From DATEGZ01 sp035519535 (lineage in GTDB: Bacteria; Acidobacteriota; Vicinamibacteria; Vicinamibacterales; SCN-69-37): a DNA stretch of 64,000 nt. The notes below the pieces were generated by a model. That model searched no databases. It was not told the origin of the DNA and worked only from the letters and a program-made list of their open reading frames with translations. Position numbers and translations under genes: made by a program. The stretch spans positions 28,788 through 92,787 of the forward strand of contig DATIWF010000029.1 of NCBI GenBank assembly GCA_035519535.1, read 5' to 3'. Positions 50,711 through 58,226 of this stretch are shown in pieces (position 1 is the first letter of the stretch; the number at the start of each line of letters is the position of its first letter).

Positions 50711-52378
50711 CTACTTCTTTTTTGGAGGAAGCACGTCGCGCAGCCAGCCGATCAGCGCGTCGGTCACCGCGGGCGCGACCGCGCGCGCCTGCAGCGTCTC
50801 GTATTCGTCGACCTCGCCCGTCGTCGCCGCGACGAGCCGATGGTTGACGCCCGGCACGACGGTCTTCGTCGTGGCGCTGCCGGGGAGTTTCGTGCGCGCG
50901 CGGGACAGCGTCTCCAGACGATCCGCGTTGGCGACCGGGAACTCGGTGTCGAGCGCGCCCTGCAGAATCAGGATCGGCTGATTGAGGTTCTTGATGACGG
51001 TCCCCGGATCGAAGAGCAGCCAGCTGCGGAACAGCGGCGTGTCGGCCTGCCGGCGGACGTCGTTGGGGACGCCCTCCCAGCCGGCGCCGGTAATCGCCGC
51101 GTCGACGACCTTCGACTGAAGCGCGATCTTCGCCTGCTTGTCGGCCTCGGACGTGTTCAACCGGCTGAGGACGTGGCGCTGCTGCTCGAGCGTGATCTCA
51201 CGTCCGGTGAAGCCGCCCGCGCCGAGGAGCGCCACCGCCTTGAGCCGCTTCTGGCGATCGGCCGCGACGAGCGCCGGCGCGCCGCCGTCGCCGTACCCGA
51301 CGACCGCGATCCGATCGCCGTCGACGTCGTTTCGCTTGGCCAGCCACGGCGCAATCGTGCCGACGTCCTCCGCGTAATCCGAAATCGTCAGGTTCTCCGT
51401 GCGGCCGCCGCTTTGTCCCGTGCCGCGCTTGTCGTAACGGACGACCACGAACCCGGCGTTGGCGAGGGCACCGGCGATTTGTCCGAAGATCGGAATGCCG
51501 GAGACCGCCTCGTCGCGATCCTGCGGGCCGGTCGCGCCCACGAGGATGACCGCCGGCGACTTCTGTCCGGGATTGCCGGTCACCGTGACCGTCGCGCCGA
51601 GATTGAATCCATTCGCCGGGATGAAGACGGTCGAGTCGCCGGGGTTGCGAACGTGCTCCTCGCGCGTCATCACCGACGAGAGGTCGTCGCGGACGACGAC
51701 GAGGCCCTGTGACGGCACGGCGAGCCGCGCGAGCCGGCTCTGCGTGTCGATCCAGACCTCGACCGCGAGCGGCGAGGGGTTGAGAAACGTCATGTCGATC
51801 GCCTTCAAGTCCACCGGCCCGAGCGGCGTCTGGAGCCTCTTGTCCGCGATCCGATCGACCGTCGCGCTGATCTCGGCCTGGGGCGCGACGTAGATGGGAA
51901 ACCGCGTGCCCACGGTGGCCGCGCCGAGGCGCATCGCGAGCGCCTGATACGCGCCGTAGAAGTTGTTCGGCAGCACGATCGTTCGAGGCGTGACGTTCTG
52001 CAGGAGCGAGCCCTTCTGGCCCGCCTGCATCAGGTCGAGCGAGACCGTCGTCAGGTTGAAGTTCGCGGACAGCGTCATCAGCTGGCCGCTCAACACGCCC
52101 TCGATGACGAGCCGCTGCGGCTGCCAGTCCTTCTCGTAGAAGACCGTGAACCGCGTCGTGACGAGATCGATCGGTGCGATCTGGCGGCCCGCGGAGGAAA
52201 TCTCCCAGCCCGCGGCGGATTCGGTGACGGTCACCGCTTCGAAGCCGACGCGGACGCCACGGAGCACAATGTTGTACGTCGCCGACTGGCTGACCTGACC
52301 CGTTTGACTGGCGGCGAGGACCGTGATGACCGTTGAGACGCCGAGAAGCGCGACGATAAGATGGCCGAAGGCCCGCAT
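50711..52378 (-). CDS. Secreted alpha/beta-hydrolase-fold protein lacking the nucleophile serine
   Basis: This 555-residue protein has a signal peptide (MRAFGHLIVALLGVSTVITVLAA), an N-terminal beta-rich domain (about 30-250) and a C-terminal alpha/beta hydrolase domain (about 255-550). The fold markers are present: oxyanion-side VVVRYDKRGTGQSGG, Asp in LQGALDTEFP and His in VPGVNHRLV. The nucleophile elbow, normally GHSEGG or similar, reads VVGYGDGGAP, so Ser is replaced by Gly and ordinary esterase chemistry is not expected. Start ATG 52378 overlaps the opposite start codon of the ygfZ-like gene; an alternative ATG lies at 52387. Confidence 0.8.
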   Translation of the reverse strand: MRAFGHLIVALLGVSTVITVLAASQTGQVSQSATYNIVLRGVRVGFEAVTVTESAAGWEISSAGRQIAPIDLVTTRFTVFYEKDWQPQRLVIEGVLSGQLMTLSANFNLTTVSLDLMQAGQKGSLLQNVTPRTIVLPNNFYGAYQALAMRLGAATVGTRFPIYVAPQAEISATVDRIADKRLQTPLGPVDLKAIDMTFLNPSPLAVEVWIDTQSRLARLAVPSQGLVVVRDDLSSVMTREEHVRNPGDSTVFIPANGFNLGATVTVTGNPGQKSPAVILVGATGPQDRDEAVSGIPIFGQIAGALANAGFVVVRYDKRGTGQSGGRTENLTISDYAEDVGTIAPWLAKRNDVDGDRIAVVGYGDGGAPALVAADRQKRLKAVALLGAGGFTGREITLEQQRHVLSRLNTSEADKQAKIALQSKVVDAAITGAGWEGVPNDVRRQADTPLFRSWLLFDPGTVIKNLNQPILILQGALDTEFPVANADRLETLSRARTKLPGSATTKTVVPGVNHRLVAATTGEVDEYETLQARAVAPAVTDALIGWLRDVLPPKKK

Positions 52379-53366
52379 GACCCGCATCACCGACCAGTAT
52401 CGCATCATCGAGGCCGGCGCCGGCTGGATCGACCGGACGGCCCGCGGCCGCCTGCGATTCGAGGGCCGGGACGCGCGGACGTTCCTGCAGGCGCTCGTGA
52501 CGAACGACGTCGCCGGGCTTGGCGCCGGCGAGGGTGCCGACACGGCGTACCTCACGCCTCAGGGCCGGATGGTCGCGATGCTGCGCCTGTTCTGTCTCGG
52601 CGACGACTGGCTGGCGGAAGTCGCGCCGGGGCAGGCCGCGGCCCTCGCGGCGCGTTTCGATCTGCTCGTGTTCACCGAAGACGTGCGTGTCGCGGACGTC
52701 TCGGGCGCGATCGCCGAAGTCAGCGTGATTGGTCGCGACGCCGCACCTGCGCTCGGGCGAGCCCTGGGCGTCGAGCCGTCGCGTCTGGCCGCGCTCGGCA
52801 CGCTCGGCCATACGACGACGGGCGACGTCATGATCGCCCGGACGGACGACACGCCGTTTCCCGCGTTCGACCTGTTCGTGCCGGCGGCTGCGCGCGAGGC
52901 GACCGTCAGGACGATGGCCGCCGCGGGCATCACGCCGATCGACGCCGAGCTCGCCGAAGCGCTTCGGATCGAGGCGGGCCGCCCGGCATTTGGCGTCGAC
53001 ATGACCGAAGAGACGATCCCGCTCGAGGCGGGTCTGCTCGACCGCGCGATCAGCACGACGAAGGGTTGTTACGTCGGGCAGGAAGTGATCATCCGGGTGC
53101 TGCACCGCGGATCGGGCCGTGTCGCGCGGCGGCTGGTTCGTCTCACGTTCGACCCCGGCGCGTCACTGCCTCTCGCGGCCGGAACGCCGCTCGCGGCCGG
53201 CGACCACGACACGGGCCGGATCACGAGTGCGGCCGTTTCGCCGGCCACCGGTCGAGTGATCGCGCTCGGCTACGTGCACCGTGACGCCGCCAAGGTCGGC
53301 GACGTCGTTCGCGCCCGGACGCCTGCGGGCGAGTGGGCCGCCACGATCGTCGGCCTGGCGGGCTGA
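52377..53366 (+). CDS. YgfZ/GcvT-family folate-binding protein for Fe-S enzyme maintenance
   Basis: A protein of 329 residues with the diagnostic YgfZ motif KGCYVGQEVI near residue 225 and the GcvT-like fold from residue 10 on. YgfZ-type proteins bind tetrahydrofolate and help repair or assemble Fe-S clusters of enzymes such as MiaB. The start ATG at 52377 shares two bases with the opposite-strand start codon of the hydrolase gene. A TAAGAT hexamer at 52357-52362 is the best -10 candidate. The convergent NUDIX gene ends one base downstream. Confidence 0.86.
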   Translation: MTRITDQYRIIEAGAGWIDRTARGRLRFEGRDARTFLQALVTNDVAGLGAGEGADTAYLTPQGRMVAMLRLFCLGDDWLAEVAPGQAAALAARFDLLVFTEDVRVADVSGAIAEVSVIGRDAAPALGRALGVEPSRLAALGTLGHTTTGDVMIARTDDTPFPAFDLFVPAAAREATVRTMAAAGITPIDAELAEALRIEAGRPAFGVDMTEETIPLEAGLLDRAISTTKGCYVGQEVIIRVLHRGSGRVARRLVRLTFDPGASLPLAAGTPLAAGDHDTGRITSAAVSPATGRVIALGYVHRDAAKVGDVVRARTPAGEWAATIVGLAG

Positions 53367-53367
53367 C

Positions 53368-53784
53368 TCAGCGTGAGGACGCCGGGGGCGCGGCGGCGAG
53401 CCGATCGATGAGCGCGCGGTCGGCTTCGGGAAAATCGAGCGCCTTGAGGCGCGCGCGCGCGACCCACTGAATCTCCTGCCCGAGCCGCGCCTGGGGCTCT
53501 CCGGAAATCTCGCAGCGACGAAAGTGCAGCCGCACCGTGCGATCGGGATACGCGTGTTCGATCGCGACGATCTCCTCGCCGATCGTGGCGCCGACGCCAA
53601 GTTCCTCGTCGAGCTCGCGCGCGAGGCAGGCCTCGTGCGACTCGCCAGGCTCGCACTTGCCGCCGGGGAACTCCCAGAGACCCGGCAGATGGCCGTGCTC
53701 GAGCCGGCGCGTCAGCAGGAAGTGCCCGTCGCGCTCCACGACCGCCGCCAGCACGACCATCGGCAGCCGGGCGTCAGGACCCAT
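53368..53784 (-). CDS. MutT-type NUDIX hydrolase, overlapping mutY
   Basis: A protein of 138 residues with a perfect NUDIX box (GKCEPGESHEACLARELDEELGV region, G-x5-E-x7-REUxEExGU). The flanking GLWEFPGGK is typical of MutT and of 8-oxoguanine-reading domains. It should hydrolyse oxidised dNTPs such as 8-oxo-dGTP. Its ATG overlaps the last 11 bases of mutY. MutY homologues normally carry a NUDIX-like C-terminal domain, which is missing here, so this gene may also supply that function as a separate protein. The box is fully intact, which favours a catalytic role. Confidence 0.9.
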   Translation of the reverse strand: MGPDARLPMVVLAAVVERDGHFLLTRRLEHGHLPGLWEFPGGKCEPGESHEACLARELDEELGVGATIGEEIVAIEHAYPDRTVRLHFRRCEISGEPQARLGQEIQWVARARLKALDFPEADRALIDRLAAAPPASSR

Positions 53785-54469
53785 GCTCGGGGCTGAACGG
53801 ATAAGCGCGGCATTTCGATTTCATCGGACAGATCAGACACTGGGGCTTGCGGGCGGAGCACAGCGTGGCGCCGAAATCCATCAGCGCCTGGTTGAAGTCG
53901 AAGACGTGGCGGTGCGGCAGGACCGTCCGCGAGACCGCCCACAGGTGGCGCTCGATCGCGTGGCTGCGCGGGTTGCCGCGCCCGAGGAACACGCGGAACA
54001 GCACGCGCGCGACGTTGGTGTCCAGGATCGCCGCGCGCTTGCCGAATGCGAAGCTCATCACCGCGCCCGCCGTGTACTCGCCGATGCCCTTGAACGATCG
54101 CAGCGTCAGTTCGTCGTCGGGCAGCCTGCCCCCGTACTTCGTCACCGCTTCCCGGGCGATCGCGTGCAGCCGCCGCGGCCGGATGTTGTAGCCGAGCGGA
54201 TACCAGTCGCGGACGACGTCGGCTTCGGGGGCCTCGGCGAGCGCGTGGAAGGTCGGATAGCGCACGAGCCATTCTTCGTACTTCGGCAGCACGCGATCGA
54301 CCTGCGTCTGCTGGAGCATCACCTCGGATACGAGGATGCGGTAGGGATCGCGCGTTTCGCGCCAGGGCAGGTCGCGCCCGTGGCGGCGGTACCACCCGAG
54401 CAATCGGCGGCGAAACCACTGTCGAGCGGGAGGCGAGGGCAGCGGCAGGCGCTTTCGGCGTCGCGGCAC
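53774..54469 (-). CDS. mutY: Short A/G-specific adenine glycosylase without NUDIX-like domain
   Basis: A 231-residue enzyme removing A opposite 8-oxoG. The catalytic Glu is in LVSEVMLQQTQV, the helix-hairpin-helix is FKGIGEYTAGAV with catalytic Asp in ILDTNVARV, and the [4Fe-4S] ligands C-x6-C-x2-C-x5-C are in CSARKPQCLICPMKSKC. The protein stops soon after the cluster, about 100 residues shorter than typical MutY, lacking the C-terminal lesion-recognition domain. The start GTG at 54469 (VPRRRKR) is set by a TATTAT -10 exactly at leaderless distance; the longer open frame upstream has no homology. A separate MutT gene follows with an overlap. Confidence 0.9.
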   Translation of the reverse strand: MPRRRKRLPLPSPPARQWFRRRLLGWYRRHGRDLPWRETRDPYRILVSEVMLQQTQVDRVLPKYEEWLVRYPTFHALAEAPEADVVRDWYPLGYNIRPRRLHAIAREAVTKYGGRLPDDELTLRSFKGIGEYTAGAVMSFAFGKRAAILDTNVARVLFRVFLGRGNPRSHAIERHLWAVSRTVLPHRHVFDFNQALMDFGATLCSARKPQCLICPMKSKCRAYPFSPEHGS

Positions 54470-54475
54470 GGTGCC

Positions 54476-54481
54476 ATAATA
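54476..54481 (-). promoter_or_regulatory. -10-like TATTAT of mutY
   Basis: TATTAT on the minus strand ends six bases before the GTG at 54469. The same bases read CATAAT on the plus strand and could also start the cobalamin adenosyltransferase mRNA (GTG at 54522). Confidence 0.5.
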
Positions 54482-54521
54482 GGGGACCCGAACGAGGCCT
54501 GTCCCCATTCCCGCCAACCCT

Positions 54522-55076
54522 GTGGAAAAGAAGCACGTCCCCCTGTACACGAAGACCGGTGACGCCGGCCAGACCGCGCTGTTCGACGGGACGCGCGTGT
54601 CGAAAGCCGACCCTCGCGTCGTCGCGTACGGCGCGGTCGACGAGCTCAACGCCTGGATCGGACTGGTTCGGGCGAACCGCGTGGACGCGGAGATCGATCA
54701 GATGCTCGACCGCATCCAGCGCGACCTCTTCGCGCTCGGCGCCGCGCTCGCCGACCCGCAGCACCGCATCGCGGCGCGCGTGGAGAAGGCGAAGATCGGC
54801 GACGCGGATGTGACGAAGCTCGAGCAGTGGATCGACGCGCTCGACGCCACGCTGGCGCCGTTGCGGCGTTTCATCCTGGCCGGCGGCGCCCCGACGGGCG
54901 CGCTGCTGCACCTGGCGCGCACCGTCTGCCGGCGCGCCGAGCGCGCGGTGGTTGGCCTGGGGCCGGACGCCGTCGATCCGATCGTCATCGTCTACATCAA
55001 CCGGCTGTCCGATCTGTTGTTCGTGATGGCCCGCGCGGCGAATGCGCGCGCGGGCGCGGCCGAGATCGAGTGGTAG
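54522..55076 (+). CDS. Cob(I)alamin adenosyltransferase, PduO type
   Basis: A protein of 184 residues. The N-terminal ATP-binding block YTKTGDAGQTALFDG is the PduO-type signature. VDELNAWIGLVRAN and the C-terminal helix with CRRAERAVVGL and NRLSDLLFVMARAAN complete the four-helix bundle. It transfers the adenosyl group from ATP to cobalamin to make coenzyme B12. It lies divergently from mutY, and the hpnC gene overlaps its end, so it leads an operon with squalene synthesis genes; the functional connection is not obvious. No cobalamin riboswitch is visible upstream. Confidence 0.92.
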   Translation: MEKKHVPLYTKTGDAGQTALFDGTRVSKADPRVVAYGAVDELNAWIGLVRANRVDAEIDQMLDRIQRDLFALGAALADPQHRIAARVEKAKIGDADVTKLEQWIDALDATLAPLRRFILAGGAPTGALLHLARTVCRRAERAVVGLGPDAVDPIVIVYINRLSDLLFVMARAANARAGAAEIEW

Positions 55077-55933
55077 CGGACGCAGCCTACGCGGCCTGCC
55101 TGCGCCTCGCACGGCAGCACTACGAGAACTTTCCGGTCGCGTCGCGGCTGCTGCCCGCGCCGGCACGGCCGCACATCGCGGCGGTCTACGCGTTCGCGCG
55201 CATCGCCGACGACTTCGCCGACGAGGGCACGCGATCGGACGAGGCCCGGCTGGCGCTGCTCGATGACTGGCAGGCCCGGCTGCACGCGGCCGCGGAAGGC
55301 CGGGCGGCGGATGATCGATCGGATTCGTCCGCGATCTTCGTCGCCCTGGGCGAGACGATCCGGACCTGCGGGCTCGAGGTCGGGTCGTTCGACGATCTCC
55401 TGAGCGCGTTCCGGCAGGACGTGCTCGTCAAGCGCTACGAGACGTGGGACGACGTGCTGGGGTATTGCCGGCGGTCGGCGAATCCAGTCGGCCGGCTCGT
55501 GCTGCGGATCGCCGGCTATCGCGACGACCGCCTCGATCGCTGGTCCGATGCGGTGTGCACGGCGCTCCAGCTCGCCAATTTCTGGCAGGACCTCGACCTC
55601 GACTGGCGCAAAGGACGGCTGTATCTGCCGCTGGCGCTCGTGCGTGCGGCCGGCGCCGACCTCCAGGATCTGGGCCGCCGGCGAGTGACGCCCGAGTGGC
55701 GGGCGGCCCTTGGCGATGCGGTCGCCCGAACGCGCGCGCTGTTTGCGGACGGGCGGCCGGTGGCCGATGCCGTGCGGGGACGGCTGCGCTGGGAGCTCCG
55801 CGCGACGTGGCTCGGCGGCTCGCGCATCCTCGACCGCCTCGAGGCCGCAAAGTACGACGTCTTTCGCGCGCGGCCGACGCTTGGCTGGCGCGATGCGCTG
55901 CCGATCGGCTTGCGGATGTTGACGTGGAGATGA
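55070..55933 (+). CDS. hpnC: Hydroxysqualene synthase, squalene pathway
   Basis: A squalene/phytoene synthase-family protein of 287 residues. The Asp-rich motifs are ADDFADE (about 42-48) and NFWQDLDLDW (about 165-174), and YENFPVASRLLP near the start is typical of HpnC. In the HpnCDE route HpnD makes presqualene diphosphate, HpnC turns it into hydroxysqualene and HpnE reduces this to squalene. The GTG start lies inside the end of the adenosyltransferase gene. hpnD follows after a 73-base gap containing a palindrome. Confidence 0.9.
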   Translation: MVADAAYAACLRLARQHYENFPVASRLLPAPARPHIAAVYAFARIADDFADEGTRSDEARLALLDDWQARLHAAAEGRAADDRSDSSAIFVALGETIRTCGLEVGSFDDLLSAFRQDVLVKRYETWDDVLGYCRRSANPVGRLVLRIAGYRDDRLDRWSDAVCTALQLANFWQDLDLDWRKGRLYLPLALVRAAGADLQDLGRRRVTPEWRAALGDAVARTRALFADGRPVADAVRGRLRWELRATWLGGSRILDRLEAAKYDVFRARPTLGWRDALPIGLRMLTWR

Positions 55934-55937
55934 GCTG

Positions 55938-55973
55938 GGGTCTGGCCCCGGTGGCGATCGCCGGGCCTGACCC
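55938..55973. repeat. GC-rich palindrome between hpnC and hpnD
   Basis: GGGTCTGGCCCC and its inverted GGGCCTGACCC flank a central GGCGATCGCC palindrome. It can form a stable stem in the mRNA between the two co-directional genes. Confidence 0.7.
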
Positions 55974-56006
55974 TTGGCGGGTTCGATGCTGAACCTCGAT
56001 TGAGAG

Positions 56007-56849
56007 ATGACGCGGAAAACCTCCTTTTACTACTCGTTCCTCGTCCTCCCGCCGCCCCAGCGCCGGGTGATCACGGCCGTGTGGGATTTCTGCCGGGCCG
56101 TGGACGACAGCGTGGACCTCGAGAGCGATCCCGGACGCGCGAGCGCGGCGCTCGCGCTGTGGCGCGGCGAGGTCGACCGCGTGTTCGGCCACCAGCCGCC
56201 CGCGACGCCGCAGGGCCGCGCGCTCCAGCCGTTCGTCGAGTCGAGTCACCTGCCACGCGCCCAGTTCGAGGCGCTCATCGACGGCGTTGAGATGGACGCG
56301 ACGCCGCGGCGCTACGCGACCTTCGCGGATCTCGAGCCGTACTGTCATCGTGTGGCGTCCGCGGTGGGTCTCATCTGCGCGGAGATCTTCGGCTACACGG
56401 AGCCGGGCGTCCTCGCGTACGCGCGCGATCTCGGCGTCGCCTTGCAGCTCACCAACATCCTGCGCGACGTCGCCGTGGACTACCGGCGCGGCCGCTTCTA
56501 CATCCCGCTCGAGGACCTGCATCGATTCGGCTGCACCGAGGCGGACGTCGCCCGCGAGGTGGCGCAGGCCGGGCACGGCATCCAGACGCCCGCCGTGCGC
56601 TCCGTGCTCGAGCACCAGGCGGCGCGCGCGCGGGTGTTCTTCTCGCGCGCGATTCGCGAGCTGCCGAAGCAGGACGCGTCGCGGTTCGTCGCGGCGGAAA
56701 TCATGCGGGCCGTCTACATGGAGCTGCTGCGCCGCATCGAGGCCGCCGGCTGCGACGTGTTTCCGGCCGTCATTCGCGTGCCGAGGCCCGCGCAGGCGCG
56801 GCTCGCGCTGCAGGTCTGGTGGCGGCTGCGCCCTCGCCGCGTGGCCTGA
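56007..56849 (+). CDS. hpnD: Presqualene diphosphate synthase
   Basis: A squalene/phytoene synthase-family protein of 280 residues. The first Asp motif is DDSVD (about 33-37) in FCRAVDDSVDLESD, and the second is NILRDVAVDYRRGRFYIP. These are the head-to-head condensation motifs that bind Mg-diphosphate. It condenses two farnesyl diphosphates to presqualene diphosphate. Start ATG 56007. hpnE begins seven bases after the stop. The C-terminus is rich in Arg and Ala, with no membrane helix. Confidence 0.92.
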   Translation: MTRKTSFYYSFLVLPPPQRRVITAVWDFCRAVDDSVDLESDPGRASAALALWRGEVDRVFGHQPPATPQGRALQPFVESSHLPRAQFEALIDGVEMDATPRRYATFADLEPYCHRVASAVGLICAEIFGYTEPGVLAYARDLGVALQLTNILRDVAVDYRRGRFYIPLEDLHRFGCTEADVAREVAQAGHGIQTPAVRSVLEHQAARARVFFSRAIRELPKQDASRFVAAEIMRAVYMELLRRIEAAGCDVFPAVIRVPRPAQARLALQVWWRLRPRRVA

Positions 56850-56856
56850 TCAATCG

Positions 56857-58218
56857 ATGGAACAGGCCCGCGCGGACGTCGTCGTGCTCGGCGCCGGTTT
56901 CGCCGGCCTGAGCGCGGCCGTTCGTCTCGCCGACGCGGGCCGCCGCGTCGTCGTCGTCGAGGAGGCGCCTCGCCTCGGCGGCCGGGCGACGGCCTTCGTC
57001 GATCGTGACACCGGCGAGCGCGTGGACAACGGCCAGCACGTGCTCTTCGGCTGCTACCGCGAGACGTACGCGTTTCTCGACCGCATCGGCACGAGTCGTC
57101 TTGCGCCGCTTCAGCGGAGCCTCTCGGTCGCGATGGCCGACGCGGCAGGGCGCCACGCGACGCTCACGTGTCCGCCGTGGCGCCCGCCCTGGCACCTCAT
57201 CGCCGGCGTGCTCGGCTGGCGCGCCTTGCCGATCGCGGACCGGCTGACGGCGATTCGGCTCGCGTCGCTCTTGCGTCAGGTGCGACGCGACGGCGCCGCG
57301 GCGGTGGCCGCCCGCGTGCCGGCCGCTGAGACGGTATCGTCGTGGCTCGCGTCGCAGGGACAATCGCCTGAGCTCTGTCAGTGGCTGTGGAATCCGCTCG
57401 CGGTCGCGGCGCTCAATCAGGATCCCGCGGTCGCCTCGGCCGCGCCGTTCGTGCGCGTGCTGGGCGAGTTGTTCGGACCGCGTCCCGAGGACGCTGCGAT
57501 CGGACTGGCGACGGTGCCGCTCGATGATCTCTACGCCGAGCCGGCCCGGCGCTTCGTCGAGGCGCGGGGCGGACGCGTGCTCACGCGGTCGCCGGCCCGC
57601 GTGCGCGTCGATGCGGCCGACCGCGTCACGTCCGTGGAAGCGGGATCCGTCTCGATCGAGACGGCCCAGGTCGTGGCCGCGACGCCCTGGCACGCGTTCG
57701 GGAGAATCTGGGAGCGCGATGTGCCCGCGCCGCTCGCCGGGATCGCGTCCCGGGCCGCGGCGACGGACAGCTCGCCGATCGTCACGGTCAACTTGTGGTT
57801 CGACGGTCCGGTCATGCGCGAGCCGTTCGTCGGACTCGTCGGCGGGCCGATGCACTGGGTCTTCGACAAGAGCGCGATTTTCGGCGCCTCGGCCGGGCAT
57901 CTATCGATCGTCTCCAGCGGCGCGAACGCGATCGCGCGCCTGGAGAACGCCGAGCTCACCGCGCTGGCGCATCGTCAGGTGGAACGCACGCTGCCGGCTG
58001 CACGATCGCGGCGACTCGTGCGGTCGGTCGTCGTCCGTGAGCATCGCGCGACGTTCTCGCTGGCCCCGGGCGCGCCCGCCCGGCCCGCCACCCGGACGCC
58101 GGTGGCCGGCTTCCATCTCGCCGGCGACTGGACGGACACGGGCTTGCCGGCGACCATCGAGGGCGCCGTGCAGAGCGGGCATCGCGCGGCGCAGGCGATC
58201 CTCGACGACAGGGCATAA
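56857..58218 (+). CDS. hpnE: Hydroxysqualene dehydroxylase
   Basis: An FAD-dependent amine oxidase/desaturase-like flavoprotein of 453 residues. It has the dinucleotide-binding loop VVVLGAGFAGLSAAVRL, then VVEEAPRLGGRATAF, and the C-terminal FAD-closing block VAGFHLAGDWTDTGLPATIEGAVQSG. It completes the three-gene route from farnesyl diphosphate to squalene, the precursor of hopanoids; no squalene-hopene cyclase gene is in the window. The ATG at 56857 is seven bases after the hpnD stop. The gene ends eight bases before the thiI start, and its last codons contain the -10 of thiI. Confidence 0.92.
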   Translation: MEQARADVVVLGAGFAGLSAAVRLADAGRRVVVVEEAPRLGGRATAFVDRDTGERVDNGQHVLFGCYRETYAFLDRIGTSRLAPLQRSLSVAMADAAGRHATLTCPPWRPPWHLIAGVLGWRALPIADRLTAIRLASLLRQVRRDGAAAVAARVPAAETVSSWLASQGQSPELCQWLWNPLAVAALNQDPAVASAAPFVRVLGELFGPRPEDAAIGLATVPLDDLYAEPARRFVEARGGRVLTRSPARVRVDAADRVTSVEAGSVSIETAQVVAATPWHAFGRIWERDVPAPLAGIASRAAATDSSPIVTVNLWFDGPVMREPFVGLVGGPMHWVFDKSAIFGASAGHLSIVSSGANAIARLENAELTALAHRQVERTLPAARSRRLVRSVVVREHRATFSLAPGAPARPATRTPVAGFHLAGDWTDTGLPATIEGAVQSGHRAAQAILDDRA

Positions 58219-58219
58219 T
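58214..58219 (+). promoter_or_regulatory. -10-like CATAAT of thiI inside the hpnE stop
   Basis: CATAAT ends seven bases before the ATG at 58227 and overlaps the TAA stop of hpnE. It favours ATG 58227 over the GTG at 58221. Confidence 0.45.
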
Positions 58220-58226
58220 CGTGCCG

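Noticed and set aside
54470..54521. Cobalamin riboswitch before the adenosyltransferase gene
   Set aside because: The gap is only about 50 bases, too short for the aptamer, and no B12-box-like sequence is visible. The GGGGAC...GTCCCC match there is a short inverted repeat only.
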